Assembly (NCBI RefSeq): GCF_022230925.1 | Contig: NZ_JAKKFH010000003.1 | Span: 17,806-81,805, forward strand | Direction: 5' to 3' | Length of the DNA stretch: 64,000 bases | Origin: Micromonospora alfalfae | Lineage (GTDB): Bacteria; Actinomycetota; Actinomycetes; Mycobacteriales; Micromonosporaceae | Part shown: positions 16,235 through 25,552 of the stretch, piece after piece | Layout: each line of letters opens with the position of its first letter | Position numbering within the stretch: the first letter of the stretch is position 1 | Program-made: the position numbers and the translations under genes | The notes under the pieces: generated by a model | What the model was told of the DNA's origin: nothing | The model's input: only the letters and a program-made list of their open reading frames with translations | The model's database searches: none

Positions 16235-17188
16235 TCAGCTCTGTTGGTAGTTCACCGCGGCGAACCCGCACAGCTGGTGCAGGTGCAGGTAGTAGGCGCC
16301 CTCGCCGACGTCGTCCAGGTCCGCGCCGCCGATCAGACCCAGGTAGTCCATCGGTTCCCCGCAGCCGGGGCAGTCGGCGTGCTCGGCGTCCTGGATCCAG
16401 TCCGGTCGGCCACCCAGGGTGGAGCCGCCCTGATTCCAGGCGCTGGCCTGGTATGGGCTCGCCAGTGCCGGCCCCGCAACCGGGAGCAGTGTCGGCGGGT
16501 CCTCCGGCCCGGCACCGGCGCCCAGGTAGCTCGGACGGGTGTTGTCGGCCCACCAGGTGGTGGCGCCGGCCGGCGTGACCCGGCTGTACAACGTCGTGTA
16601 GCAGGCGCAGAAGTGGCAGGTCTCGATGACCAGGCGGCCGGACCAGCCGGTGTGGGCCAGCGCGGCACCGATGGCGGGGTCGGTGGTGTCGAGGTCGGCA
16701 GCGACCCAGAGCGGAGACGCGCACCAGGGGCAGGCGGTGCGGTCCGCGGGCGCCGGCGCGTCCCGCATGACCCACCGGTACGCGACGTCAGCGCACAGGT
16801 CGCGTCGGTTGCCGTCCGGGCCGATCGTCCAACCGCCCTCGACCGCGTAGCTCAGCGCACCCACGTGCAGGTCGTCCGCGCCGGCTGGCGGGTGCGTCGA
16901 CCAGCGACGCAGGGCGTTCTCGGCGAGTGGGTGGGCGCTGTGGGCCAGGATGAGGAGCAGATGGTTGAGTCGGTCCGGTGTCCGCCCGCCGTCGACCTGC
17001 TCGACGACCCGGCCGACCACGTCGGCGCCCGCCGCCCGGTACAACGTCGGCGGCCACAGCAGGTCGAGGTCGAGAAGGGCCCCGTGGTACGGCGACAGCC
17101 GCTGTGGATCGGCAGCGGCGATCTCGCTCAACTCCTCGATCGCGTCGTCGTCCTCGTCCGCCACTCTCCTGATCAATTCCTCGATCAC
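16235..17188 (-). CDS. Hypothetical protein with C-terminal zinc-ribbon cysteines
   Basis: About 317 residues from the GTG start (VIEELIRRVADEDDDAIEEL). The N-terminal third is acidic and helical, like a HEAT-type repeat. The C-terminal part has three cysteine clusters, CPWC, CHFCAC and CPGC, and ends EGAYYLHLHQLCGFAAVNYQQS. The layout suggests one or two structural zinc sites and resembles DUF1963-like cytosolic proteins of unknown function. It is downstream of the VanZ gene with 29 bp between, in the same direction, so co-transcription is likely. Confidence 0.6.
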   Translation of the reverse strand: MIEELIRRVADEDDDAIEELSEIAAADPQRLSPYHGALLDLDLLWPPTLYRAAGADVVGRVVEQVDGGRTPDRLNHLLLILAHSAHPLAENALRRWSTHPPAGADDLHVGALSYAVEGGWTIGPDGNRRDLCADVAYRWVMRDAPAPADRTACPWCASPLWVAADLDTTDPAIGAALAHTGWSGRLVIETCHFCACYTTLYSRVTPAGATTWWADNTRPSYLGAGAGPEDPPTLLPVAGPALASPYQASAWNQGGSTLGGRPDWIQDAEHADCPGCGEPMDYLGLIGGADLDDVGEGAYYLHLHQLCGFAAVNYQQS

Positions 17189-17217
17189 CAGCGGATGGTA
17201 GCTCCCTCCTCCGACGC

Positions 17218-17814
17218 TCAGCGTCGCGCTGCCGGGGCCGGCCGAGGTCGACGATCTGTGGACGCGTCGGGCTTGGCCGGCCACCAACGGCGTGACGCCA
17301 GCGCCGCCAGCCCGGCGCCCGCTGCGTTGAGCAGGACGTCGTCCACCGACGACACCCGGTCCAGCCGCAGGACGTACTGGGCGGTCTCGACCACTACCGA
17401 GCAGCCGGCCGCGAGGACCAGGATCCGCGGCACCGACGCCAGCGCCGGGAACCGCAGCGGGGCAAGGAACCCCAGAGCCGCGAAGACCAGCAGGTTGCCG
17501 ACGACCTGGACCGTCGCCGTCAGCGGCCCCCCGTCGGAGAAGATCGTGAGCAGGTCGCGCAGCGGCACCAGTGTCACCCGGCCGGAGACGGCACCGGCCT
17601 TGTCACCCGGCAGCATGATCATCCATACCCAGGGGACCGTGCCGTAGACAATGCCGACGTCGGCCAGCGACGTCCGCCACGCCGACGTGGCGCCGGCGGC
17701 CCGTCGGCGGCGGGCCAACGCCCACACCGCAAGCGCGGCCAACGGCAGGACGACCACAGTGATGAGGACGACGCCGTTGAACGTACCGAGCCAGCCGTGC
17801 CAACCCTTGACCAT
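17218..17814 (-). CDS. VanZ family membrane protein
   Basis: A 198-residue protein starting MVKGWHGWLGTFNGVVLITVVVLPLAALAVWALA. About five membrane segments are present, with the VanZ signature regions VPLRDLLTIF, VQVVGNLLVFAALGFLAPLRFPAL, VVETAQYVLRLDRVSSVDDVLLNAAGAGLGAL-like and a basic C-terminal tail. VanZ proteins give low-level teicoplanin resistance in enterococci by an unclear mechanism; in actinomycetes they are common and mostly uncharacterised. It is the first gene of a pair with the zinc-ribbon protein. Confidence 0.82.
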   Translation of the reverse strand: MVKGWHGWLGTFNGVVLITVVVLPLAALAVWALARRRRAAGATSAWRTSLADVGIVYGTVPWVWMIMLPGDKAGAVSGRVTLVPLRDLLTIFSDGGPLTATVQVVGNLLVFAALGFLAPLRFPALASVPRILVLAAGCSVVVETAQYVLRLDRVSSVDDVLLNAAGAGLAALASRRWWPAKPDASTDRRPRPAPAARR

Positions 17815-17896
17815 CCGACCCCCGCTGTTCGCCAGCCCCGAAACATACCCGCACCGGGTCGCTGGCCAGCACTTCCGAAACACGCCCTCAAAGGTC

Positions 17897-17929
17897 GTGC
17901 CGCCCCCGGTGGCACTGCGGGGGCGGCAC
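17897..17929. terminator. Hairpin terminator after the first GH54 gene
   Basis: An 11-bp perfect stem (GTGCCGCCCCC) with an 11-base loop lies 22 bp after the GH54 stop on the minus strand. Confidence 0.65.
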
Positions 17930-17951
17930 TGGTGATCAGTCGTGCGGTGGG

Positions 17952-19427
17952 TCAGCTGCGGGTGGACCACCGTTGGTTGGTGCCGCCGTTGCAGGCCCAG
18001 AGGATGAGCTTGGTGCCGTTCGCGGTGCCGGCAGCGTTGGCGTCGAGGCAGAGCCCGGACTGGACGCCGGTGATGGTGCCGTTGGAGTTGAGGTTCCACT
18101 GTTGGTTGGTGCCGCCGTGGCAGTCCCAGATGACGGCCTGGGTGCCGTTGGTGGTGCCCTGGCCGAAGGCATCAAGGCACTTGTTGCCGTACACCTGGAG
18201 TTGTTTGCCGGCGGTGTAGGTCCAGCGCTGCGCGGTGTTGCCGGTGCAGTCCCAGAGTTGGACCTGGGTGCCGTTGGTGGTGCTGCCGTTCGGTACGTCG
18301 ATGCAGCGGCTGGACTGGGCGCCGACGACCTGGACGTTCTGTTGCGGGTTGCCGCCGCCGGACGGCGCGTAGGCGGCGGCGTTGATGTTGGCCTGGACGG
18401 CGTTCTCGGTGGCCGCCGTCGGGTAGCCGGAGGTCAACACGCCCTCGAAGAAGGTGCCGCGACCGGTGATGCTGTTGTCACCGCCGATGCCGAGCAGGAT
18501 GGCGCCCTCCTTCTTCATCGGGTGGTAGCCGTTGGGGCGTGGCCCGTCGAAGTAGGTCGTCAGGCTGCCCGACTGGGCGTTGCCGCCCCGGATCGCCCAG
18601 TGGTTCGGCTCGCCCTTGACCATGGCGGTGACGAAGCGGTGGTTGATCGACGCGATGTTGTTGTAGCCCGCGTTGACCCCGGAGAACAGCCCCCACTCCA
18701 GGTCGGCCATGATCCAGGGGCCGGCTCCCGCACCGTAGCCCCACTGCTTGTTGGCGCCGAAGTAGACGGTCTCCATGATGGCGCGTTCGTCGGCGAGGCT
18801 GTTCGTCTGCGCGTTGCCGTAGTCGAAGCAGCACCACTGGTTGTAGTGCGTGCCGTCGACCACCGCGTAGATGCCCTCGGGCTGGTCGCCGGTCGCGACC
18901 CCGTTCGTGTTGTTGTTGCGGTAGCCGGTGCCGGGGGCGATGTAGACGCCGTACGCCTTCTGCCCGCCGACGGTGACCGGCGCCGCCTTCGCGTCGGCGA
19001 GGTTGTCGAATCCGCCGGGAGCGGGCCCGACGAAGTAGCCGGGGGGCGCCTGGGTGAGACGGTTGTTGCGGCCGGACTGGTCGTAGATGATCGTGATGAC
19101 GCAGTTGGTGTTGGCGCAGAACGTGTCCTGGGTGGCGGCGTTGGCGTAGCCGCCCTCGCTGAGCACACCGACGTCGCGGGTGGTGTTGTCCGACGATCGT
19201 CGGACCTGGTAGAGCGGGCCGTTGTACGCGCCGTACAGCGCGCGGGTGGTGCTGTGCGCGGCCACGCACGGCGTGCCGCCGGAGGCGTAGATGTCACACG
19301 GGCCGGTGCCGGCGGCGTGGGCGACGCCCGGCGCGTCCGAGACCGCGTAGGCGCCAGCGCCGACGACGAGGACGAACAGGGTCCCGGCGGCGGCCATCAG
19401 GCGACCCAGTTTTCTCTTCACCTTCAT
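17952..19427 (-). CDS. Secreted GH54 alpha-L-arabinofuranosidase with C-terminal CBM13
   Basis: A 491-residue secreted enzyme. The signal peptide occupies residues 1-38 (cleavage after GVAHA). The GH54 catalytic domain runs from [20 protein letters not shown] (residue 42) to about 353. By comparison with fungal AbfB, the nucleophile is Glu244 in ADLEWGLF, the acid/base is Asp317 in GGDNS, and the vicinal disulfide is C199-C200 in CCFDYGN. A ricin-type CBM13 (residues 365-491) replaces the CBM42 of fungal homologues. It releases terminal arabinofuranose from arabinan or arabinoxylan outside the cell. A TGACGT-N3-ACGTCA palindrome lies 47 bp upstream, shared with the GntR-linked promoters. Confidence 0.88.
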   Translation of the reverse strand: MKVKRKLGRLMAAAGTLFVLVVGAGAYAVSDAPGVAHAAGTGPCDIYASGGTPCVAAHSTTRALYGAYNGPLYQVRRSSDNTTRDVGVLSEGGYANAATQDTFCANTNCVITIIYDQSGRNNRLTQAPPGYFVGPAPGGFDNLADAKAAPVTVGGQKAYGVYIAPGTGYRNNNTNGVATGDQPEGIYAVVDGTHYNQWCCFDYGNAQTNSLADERAIMETVYFGANKQWGYGAGAGPWIMADLEWGLFSGVNAGYNNIASINHRFVTAMVKGEPNHWAIRGGNAQSGSLTTYFDGPRPNGYHPMKKEGAILLGIGGDNSITGRGTFFEGVLTSGYPTAATENAVQANINAAAYAPSGGGNPQQNVQVVGAQSSRCIDVPNGSTTNGTQVQLWDCTGNTAQRWTYTAGKQLQVYGNKCLDAFGQGTTNGTQAVIWDCHGGTNQQWNLNSNGTITGVQSGLCLDANAAGTANGTKLILWACNGGTNQRWSTRS

Positions 19428-19473
19428 TGGAACCTTCCGGTGGGTGGTGTGGGGTGGGGTGCGGCGATGGAAT

Positions 19474-19488
19474 TGACGTCACACGTCA
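19474..19488. promoter_or_regulatory. GntR-type palindrome between GH54 and LacI genes
   Basis: TGACGTCACACGTCA is a perfect 6-3-6 inverted repeat. The identical 15-mer occurs at 36704-36718 in front of the GntR-linked ABC operon, and a near copy at 34139-34153. It lies in the 205-bp divergent region between the GH54 gene (minus) and the LacI gene (plus); which gene it serves is unclear. Confidence 0.55.
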
Positions 19489-19632
19489 TACCTGTGACAT
19501 TAATGGTCGTCCATCTATTAGCGCTAGTTGGCACGCGTTGGTCATCGATCGATGAGCCTGAGGACGGATATGCTGGTCAGCGGAGCACGGTGCGTCCCCG
19601 TATCGGGGCAAAAATCGATTCGAGGGCGATTG

Positions 19633-20646
19633 ATGAACATCGGGGAGATCGCTCGCCGGGCGGGGGTGTCCCGCAGCACCGTTTCCTACGTGCTCAGCGG
19701 AAAACGCAGCGTGTCGGAGGCGACCCGACAACGGATCCAGTCGGTCATCGACGAGTTGGACTACCGGCCGAACGCCAGCGCCCGTGCTCTGAAGGAGGGG
19801 CGCACCCGTACCCTCGGGCTGGTCATCCCGCCAGCGAGCCAGCGGTTGACCGACATGCAGCTGGGCTTCGTCGCCAGCGTCGTCGAGGCCGCCGCCCGAC
19901 ACGACCTCGACGTGCTGCTGTCCCCCTCCGGTGGCGACCATGACCGGTCGTTCGAACGGATCGTCACCGGGCGTCGGGTGGACGGCGTGGTCCTCATGGA
20001 GATCCGGTTGGCAGACGACCGGGTGACCCGGCTGACCAGGGCCGGGCTGCCGTTCGTCACCATCGGCCGGACCGCCGAGCCGCACGGAATGAGCTGGATC
20101 GACATCGACTACGCCGGGCTGATCGCCCGGTGCGTGCAGCACCTGGCCGATCTGGGGCACCGGCACGTGGCACTCGTGAATCGCTCCGCCGAGTTGGTGG
20201 CCGCCGGGTACGGCCCCAGCCATCGCGCGCTGACCGGCTTTCGCGCGGCGGCGGTGGAGCGGGGGTTGACCGGCGTGGAGGTCTGCAGCGGCGATGACAC
20301 CGCCTCCGGCGAGGCGTGTATGGAGCAACTGCTCGCGACGCACCCGGAGGTCACGGCGGTGGCCACCATCAACGAGGCCGCACTGCCCGGAATGCAGCGC
20401 GCGTTGACCGGCGCCGGGCTGTCCGTGCCACGCGACTTCTCCGTCACCGGAGTCGCCGCGCAGCACTGGGCCGAGGATTTCCGCCCGCCGCTGACCGCCG
20501 CCGACGTGCCGATGGTCGAGATGGGCGCCGAGGCGGTGTCGCTGCTGCTGGAGAGCATCGCCGCTCCCGGCGCCGTGCCACGACACCGCCTCTACAGCCC
20601 GCCCATCTCGTTGCGTTCCAGCACCGGCCCGGTCCGGGCCCGCTGA
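19633..20646 (+). CDS. LacI family transcriptional regulator
   Basis: A 337-residue LacI protein starting at the ATG that opens the helix-turn-helix (MNIGEIARRAGVSRSTVSYVLSGKRSVSEATRQRI); the frame is open upstream but without homology. The hinge helix is DYRPNASARALKEGRT, and the periplasmic-binding-like sensor domain follows (LGLVIPP through FSVTGVAAQ). It is convergent with the ABC importer operon, the stops being 10 bp apart. The palindrome GCGAATCGATTCGC near that operon and two hydrolase genes is the likely operator. A related AATCGATTCG lies 16-7 bp before its own start, suggesting autoregulation. Confidence 0.87.
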   Translation: MNIGEIARRAGVSRSTVSYVLSGKRSVSEATRQRIQSVIDELDYRPNASARALKEGRTRTLGLVIPPASQRLTDMQLGFVASVVEAAARHDLDVLLSPSGGDHDRSFERIVTGRRVDGVVLMEIRLADDRVTRLTRAGLPFVTIGRTAEPHGMSWIDIDYAGLIARCVQHLADLGHRHVALVNRSAELVAAGYGPSHRALTGFRAAAVERGLTGVEVCSGDDTASGEACMEQLLATHPEVTAVATINEAALPGMQRALTGAGLSVPRDFSVTGVAAQHWAEDFRPPLTAADVPMVEMGAEAVSLLLESIAAPGAVPRHRLYSPPISLRSSTGPVRAR

Positions 20647-20656
20647 TCCGAACCGG

Positions 20657-22369
20657 CTACCCGCCGGTGACCCGCCGTTCCTCCTGGGCGGCGGCGAGGA
20701 TGAGATAGCTGCTGGCGGTCCAGGTGTAGGCACGGTCCCGCAGCCCGGTGCCGGTCTCGGCGTCGAAGTTCTCCGCGAAGCCGGACTTCTCGCACAGCGC
20801 GAGGAAGCGCCGACTGATGTCGTCGGCGATCCTGGTCTGCCCGGCCCGGCGCAGACCGTCCTCGACCAGGACGGTGGAGGGTGCCCAGATCGGGCCACGC
20901 CAGTAGCCGTCGGCGAGGTAGTGGGCCGAGTCCGTCGGCTCGGTGGCCAGCCCGTGCGTGGTCAGGTGGGTTTCGACGCCGCGGGCCAGCGCGGCGGCGA
21001 CCGGGGCCGGTAGGTCGGCCCCGAGCGCGACGGGCATCAGGTCGAGCAGGCTGCGGCTGGGTCGCCGGTGCCCGGTGCGGGGGTCTCGGGCGCAGAAGCG
21101 TTCGCCGTCCCACAGGTCGCGCAGCATGGCCTGATGGATCCGGTCGGCCTCCCGGGACCAGCGGGTGACGGGCTCACCCAGCTCGGTGGCGAGGTCGGCG
21201 AGGCAGCGCAGCTGCGAGACCAGGAACGCGGCGAGGTCAGCCGTCTCGAGGACCCGGTTCTCGTCGAAGGTGGTGGCGTTGTCCCAGCCGCTGTCGTTGC
21301 CGTGCTGGTAGTGCGGCAGGTCGTGGCCGGGGGCGCGCCGCGCGTCGAGCCAGAACCCGGTCCAGCGGGCGAGCCGGTCGTAGGTCTGCGCCAGCGCCGC
21401 CCGGTCCGGCGGCTGGGGAAGGCGGCGGCGCAGGTGCCGCAGGGCCCAGCCGTGGATGGGGGGCTTGACGTAGTTGTGCAGGACCTCGGAGTGGGTGACC
21501 GAGTCGGGGAGGGCGCCGGCCTCGTCCTGGTGGTCGAAGGGCAACTGGAACTGGTGCCAGGCCAGCTCCGGCTCGCCGGCCGCCAGGGCGATCGCGTTGA
21601 AGCAGTGGTCCCAGCTCCACACCTTGTCCATCCAGTGCTTGGACATCAGGACGGCCGGCCGGGTGACGAAGCCCGCCGGGGCGACGGTGGCCGACCACAG
21701 GACGTACGCGGCCAGCTCGGCGGCCGGGGTCTCTGGGCCGCGCCAGGGCGCGATCGCGTCGACGAACGCGGTGAACTCGGCGAACCGGTCACGGCACAAC
21801 TGCTCGAACGGAACCGATCCGGCGTACGGGCGGCGGGCGGTGGCGTACTCCTCGATCGCGATCTCCCAGGGCTGGTCGCCGGGAAGGTCCAGGAATCGGT
21901 CGGCGGTGCCGAGCGCCTGCGCGCCGTTGGTGCGCAGCAGGGCGCCGGAGAGCACAGTGATCCGGTATCGGCGACCGGTCTCGTACGAGGTGAACACGTG
22001 TGATCCGTCGACCGGGTCGGCGTACAGGTAGGTGCCGCTGAAGGGGGTGAGGGTGGGCGCGGCGGCTGCCACCCGCAGGCCGAGTCGGTGGCCCCGGATC
22101 CGGACCGTGTCCGGCCCGTCGTAGACGGCCTCGATCCGGTCGGCCCCGTTTCGCCAGGTCAGCAGCGCGGGCGTGGCGACGACTGTGGTGGCGGCGACGG
22201 TGGGGGTGAGCCGCAGTACGGGGTGCAGCCCGGTCTGGTGGGAGACCAGGTGCAGGTCGTCGGCGTACGTCTTCTCGGCTACCACCGGGGAGATGTTGAA
22301 CCAGGATCCGCGGTAGCTGAACGGGATGTCCTGGATTCCGAACTCCGGACCGGACGGGGCGACGGTCAT
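20657..22369 (-). CDS. GH63-like (alpha,alpha)6-barrel glycosidase, cytosolic
   Basis: A 570-residue protein without signal peptide. An N-terminal beta-sandwich (residues 1-200, beginning GIQDIPFSYRGSWFNISPV) precedes an (alpha/alpha)6 barrel. Barrel motifs are KVWSWDHCFNAIALAAG, PPIHGWALRHL, GNDSGWDNATTFDE and DGYWRGPIWAPS, typical of GH63/MGH1-like enzymes that invert alpha-glycosidic bonds. It is the last gene of the ABC importer operon and probably cleaves the imported oligosaccharide in the cytosol. Alpha-glucosidase, mannosylglycerate hydrolase-like or related activities are all possible; sequence alone does not decide. Confidence 0.75.
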   Translation of the reverse strand: MTVAPSGPEFGIQDIPFSYRGSWFNISPVVAEKTYADDLHLVSHQTGLHPVLRLTPTVAATTVVATPALLTWRNGADRIEAVYDGPDTVRIRGHRLGLRVAAAAPTLTPFSGTYLYADPVDGSHVFTSYETGRRYRITVLSGALLRTNGAQALGTADRFLDLPGDQPWEIAIEEYATARRPYAGSVPFEQLCRDRFAEFTAFVDAIAPWRGPETPAAELAAYVLWSATVAPAGFVTRPAVLMSKHWMDKVWSWDHCFNAIALAAGEPELAWHQFQLPFDHQDEAGALPDSVTHSEVLHNYVKPPIHGWALRHLRRRLPQPPDRAALAQTYDRLARWTGFWLDARRAPGHDLPHYQHGNDSGWDNATTFDENRVLETADLAAFLVSQLRCLADLATELGEPVTRWSREADRIHQAMLRDLWDGERFCARDPRTGHRRPSRSLLDLMPVALGADLPAPVAAALARGVETHLTTHGLATEPTDSAHYLADGYWRGPIWAPSTVLVEDGLRRAGQTRIADDISRRFLALCEKSGFAENFDAETGTGLRDRAYTWTASSYLILAAAQEERRVTGG

Positions 22370-22425
22370 GGGTGGCGGGTGCCTTTCTGTGGTGCGGGTG
22401 GTCAGTCCTCGACCGCCGCGGATGG

Positions 22426-23250
22426 TCAGTCCTTGACGGCGCCGGCGGTCACGCCCATCGAGACGTACCGCTGGGCCAGGATCAGCAGCACGGCTGCGGG
22501 GATCGAGGCGACGACGGCGGTGGCCATGATGGCGTTCCACTGCTGGTTGTTGTTGCCGATGTAGTGGTAGATGCCGAGGGTGATCGGCTGGTAGTCGCCG
22601 CCGCCGGCCAGGGTCGAGGCGAAGATGAAGTCCGACCAGGACCACAGGAACGCGAAGAGCGACACCGTGACGATCGAGTTGCGGCTGACCGGCAGCACCA
22701 CCGACCAGAAGGTCCGCAGCCGTCCGGCCCCGTCGACCACGGCGGCCTGGAGCAGCTCGTCGGGGATGCCGGACATGAAGGCCGTGAAGATCAGGACGGC
22801 GAACGGCACCGCGAGCGTCGTGTCGGCCAGGATCAGGCCGGGCAGCGTGTTGAGGACGCCGAGGGTGAGGTAGATGGCGTAGAAGCCCATCGCCATGATG
22901 ATCCCCGGGATCATCTGCGCGATCAGCAGCACGAAGCTCAGCGCCGGGCCGCCGGGTGGCCGGAGCTTCGCCAGCGCGTAACCGGCGGGAGCGGCCAGCG
23001 CCACTGTCAGCGCCACAGTGCCGAGGCCGACCAGGAAGCTGGTGCCGAGGTACGGCAGTTGCTGGTCGAGCACCGCCCGGTAGCCGTCCAGCGTGCCGTT
23101 GGTGGGGAACAGGTGCGGGGGACTGGCCCGCATGTCCTGGTCCCGGGTGAAGGACACATTGATCATCCAGTAGACGGGGAAGAGCATCAGCCCGGTCAGC
23201 ACCAGGCCGACGCCGGTCTTCCACCAGGCCCGAGGCGTCGAGGTGGTCAT
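22426..23250 (-). CDS. Carbohydrate ABC transporter permease, MalG-type
   Basis: A 274-residue permease with six helices. The cytosolic EAA loop, which contacts the ATPase, reads ELLQAAVVDGAGRLRTFWSVVLPVSRNSI. The N-terminus MTTSTPRAWWKTGVGLVLTGLMLFPVYWMINVSF is typical of CUT1 MalG proteins. Its ATG overlaps the stop of the MalF-type gene by 4 bp. No ATPase gene is present in the operon, which is common in actinomycetes, where a shared MsiK-type ATPase energises many CUT1 importers. Confidence 0.88.
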   Translation of the reverse strand: MTTSTPRAWWKTGVGLVLTGLMLFPVYWMINVSFTRDQDMRASPPHLFPTNGTLDGYRAVLDQQLPYLGTSFLVGLGTVALTVALAAPAGYALAKLRPPGGPALSFVLLIAQMIPGIIMAMGFYAIYLTLGVLNTLPGLILADTTLAVPFAVLIFTAFMSGIPDELLQAAVVDGAGRLRTFWSVVLPVSRNSIVTVSLFAFLWSWSDFIFASTLAGGGDYQPITLGIYHYIGNNNQQWNAIMATAVVASIPAAVLLILAQRYVSMGVTAGAVKD

Positions 23251-24218
23251 CGCAGCTGCTGCCTCCGCTCGATCCGGATGTAGAGGAGGCCGGCGATCAG
23301 CGCCAGCACGATGAGCAGGTTTCCGATGGCCGCGCCCGGGCCGAACTCGGGCAGCAGGTTGCCGAAGCCGAGCCGGTACGACCAGGTGGCGAGGGTTGCC
23401 GAGGAACTGGTCGGGCCGCCCTTCGTCATGATCCAGATGATGTCGAAGACCTTCAGCGTGTAGATCAGCCCGAGCAGCAGCGTGATCAGGGAGACGGGCC
23501 GCAGCAACGGGAAGGTGATCCCCCAGAACCGTTGCCACCCCGTCGCGCCGTCGAGCGCGGACGCCTCGTACATCTCGGTCGGGATCGCCTGTAGGCCGCT
23601 GTAGAGCACCACCAGGTTGAACGGGATGCCGATCCAGACGTTCGCGATGATCACCGAGGTGAGTGACCAGCCCGGCGAGGTGAGCCAGTTGACCGCGTCG
23701 ATCCCGACGACCCCGAGTGCCGCGTTGACGAGCCCCGAGTCGCTGTTGAGCAGCCACGACCAGGTCGACGCCGAGACGATCAGCGGCAGCAGCCACGGTA
23801 CGAGGATCAGCGCCCGCAGCGTGCGCGACAGCGGGAAGTGCTGGTGGAAGAAGAGGGCCAGGGCCATGCCGATGGTGAACTGGAAGGCGAGCGAGGCCGC
23901 TGTGAAGACCACTGTGTGCGTCAGCGTCGGCCCGAACGCCGGGTCGGTCAGGACCGTCCGGTAGTTGTCGAGGCCGGCGAAGGGCGCTCCGCCCTGCACG
24001 AACGAGCGGACTGTGTACTCCCGCAGGCTCAACTCGACGTGGCGGTAGAGCGGGTAGGCGTAGAAGGCCGCCAGGTAGATGGTCACGGGTGCCAGGAAGC
24101 CCCACGCCCACCATCGGCTGGGCCGGCGGGCACGGGACGGGGGAGCCCCAGGTGGGACGGCGGTCGCCGCCCCACCCTGGTCCCGTACGTCGGTGGAGGT
24201 CTCTGTCGTGGAGGGCAT
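23247..24218 (-). CDS. Carbohydrate ABC transporter permease, MalF-type
   Basis: A 323-residue permease with a 35-residue hydrophilic N-terminus followed by helices starting WWAWGFLAPVTIYLAAFYAYPLY. The EAA loop reads EMYEASALDGATGWQRFWGITFPLLRPV. It pairs with the MalG-type protein encoded next to form the membrane channel of the importer. It follows the lipoprotein gene by 18 bp, so all are one operon under the GCGAATCGATTCGA operator. Confidence 0.88.
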   Translation of the reverse strand: MPSTTETSTDVRDQGGAATAVPPGAPPSRARRPSRWWAWGFLAPVTIYLAAFYAYPLYRHVELSLREYTVRSFVQGGAPFAGLDNYRTVLTDPAFGPTLTHTVVFTAASLAFQFTIGMALALFFHQHFPLSRTLRALILVPWLLPLIVSASTWSWLLNSDSGLVNAALGVVGIDAVNWLTSPGWSLTSVIIANVWIGIPFNLVVLYSGLQAIPTEMYEASALDGATGWQRFWGITFPLLRPVSLITLLLGLIYTLKVFDIIWIMTKGGPTSSSATLATWSYRLGFGNLLPEFGPGAAIGNLLIVLALIAGLLYIRIERRQQLR

Positions 24219-24236
24219 GGTGTCGGGTCGGATCGC

Positions 24237-25475
24237 TTACCTGGTGGTGGCGGCGGTCTGCGCGGCGGCCAGTGCCTCCTGTGGCGACTTCCCGCCGCTG
24301 AGGGCCGACTGCACCGCTGTCCACAGCGCTTCGGAGATCTTCGGGTACTTCGTGCCGAGGTCGTCACCGGTGCGGCCCTTGGCTGCCCGGACCGCCTCCA
24401 CCCAGACCTTGAGCTTGGGGTCCGCGGTGGCCTGTCGCTCCTGCACGGCGGCGACGGGTGCGACGTAGGAGAGCGTGGTGTCAGTGGTGAGGAGGTTGTC
24501 GGCGTTTGTCAGGCAGGTGACGAGCTTCTGCGACGTCTCGTACCGGCCGGTCTTCTTCTGCACCGGAATGGAGACGAACTCACCGCCGGTGGGCGCCGGG
24601 GCGGGGCCGCCCGCACTGGCCGGGATCGCGATCGTGCCGTACGAGAAGCCCAGCTTCTCCGCGTTGGCCAGCTGCCAGGTGCCGTTCTCGGCGAACGCGT
24701 AGTCGCCGGTGGCGAACTCCTGCCAACTCGTGGTCTGGGTGTTGTTGATGACGGAGTTCGGGGCGTGGCCCTGCTTGAGCCAGTCGGTCCAGAGCGTCAG
24801 CGCGGACACCGCCTGCGGCGAGTCCAGGCTCGTCAGTTGGGCACCCGATCCCCAGAACCAGGGCAGGAACTGGAAGCTGCCTTCCTCGGTGCCGATCGCG
24901 GAGAAGGTGATGCCCTTCTTCCCCTTGGCCTTGACCTTTGTCAGTGCCGCGGTCAGTGCGGTCCAGTCCTTGACGGCGGCGGGATCGACGCCGGCGGCGG
25001 TGAGCAGATCCTTGTTGTAGTAGAGGGCGAGGGTGTTCGCCCCGATCGGCACCCCGTAGGTCTTGCCGCCGCTCTGGCCGGCGCCGAGCAGGTTCTTCTC
25101 CATGGCCGAGACGTCCAGCTTGTTGTCGTCGGTGGTGGTGAGCGCACCGGCCTCGGCCAGAGTTGAGATGACCGGGTTGTCCACGATCAGCACGTCCGGT
25201 GAGTTTCCCTGCTGGGCCGCGAGCAGCGCCTTGTTGGTCAGGTCGGTGGTGTCGTAGCCGGTCCGCTCGACCGTCACCCCCGCTGAGGTGCCGCACTTCT
25301 TCAGCAGCGCGACCCACTCGGAGTCGTCGGCGAACTGCGGGTACGGGTCCCAGACGAGGTAGGCGCCACCGTCAGCGCCACTGTCGGCGGACGACGAGCA
25401 GGCGCTGCCTGTCACTGCGGCGAGTGCTATCACGGCGACGGCGGCCAGGCGCCGCCGACGACTGAGTCCGGTCAT
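24237..25475 (-). CDS. Sugar ABC transporter substrate-binding lipoprotein
   Basis: A 412-residue extracytoplasmic binding protein. The signal ends in the lipobox VTGSAC, so the mature protein is lipid-anchored at a cysteine near residue 27. The fold follows family 1 solute-binding proteins, with the conserved YYNKDLLTAAGVDPAAVKDWTAL and WQEFATGDYAFAENGTWQLA segments. The ATG at 25475 (MTGLSRRRRL) is preferred to a GTG four codons earlier because it begins the signal peptide. It is the first gene of the importer operon, with two LacI-type operators 78-104 bp upstream. Confidence 0.87.
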   Translation of the reverse strand: MTGLSRRRRLAAVAVIALAAVTGSACSSSADSGADGGAYLVWDPYPQFADDSEWVALLKKCGTSAGVTVERTGYDTTDLTNKALLAAQQGNSPDVLIVDNPVISTLAEAGALTTTDDNKLDVSAMEKNLLGAGQSGGKTYGVPIGANTLALYYNKDLLTAAGVDPAAVKDWTALTAALTKVKAKGKKGITFSAIGTEEGSFQFLPWFWGSGAQLTSLDSPQAVSALTLWTDWLKQGHAPNSVINNTQTTSWQEFATGDYAFAENGTWQLANAEKLGFSYGTIAIPASAGGPAPAPTGGEFVSIPVQKKTGRYETSQKLVTCLTNADNLLTTDTTLSYVAPVAAVQERQATADPKLKVWVEAVRAAKGRTGDDLGTKYPKISEALWTAVQSALSGGKSPQEALAAAQTAATTR

Positions 25476-25552
25476 GTGTGGCCTCACTTCACATCGATCA
25501 TCAGGGGTCGTGCGGATGTGATCGTCGCGGGCCGGACCAGTCCGGCCAGTAT

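Noticed and set aside
17897..17929. A riboswitch in the gap after the GH54 gene
   Set aside because: The structure is downstream of the gene and is a simple GC hairpin suited to termination.
17973..19943. A 656-codon plus-strand frame across the first GH54 gene
   Set aside because: It covers the antisense of a well-supported secreted enzyme and shows only compositional bias.
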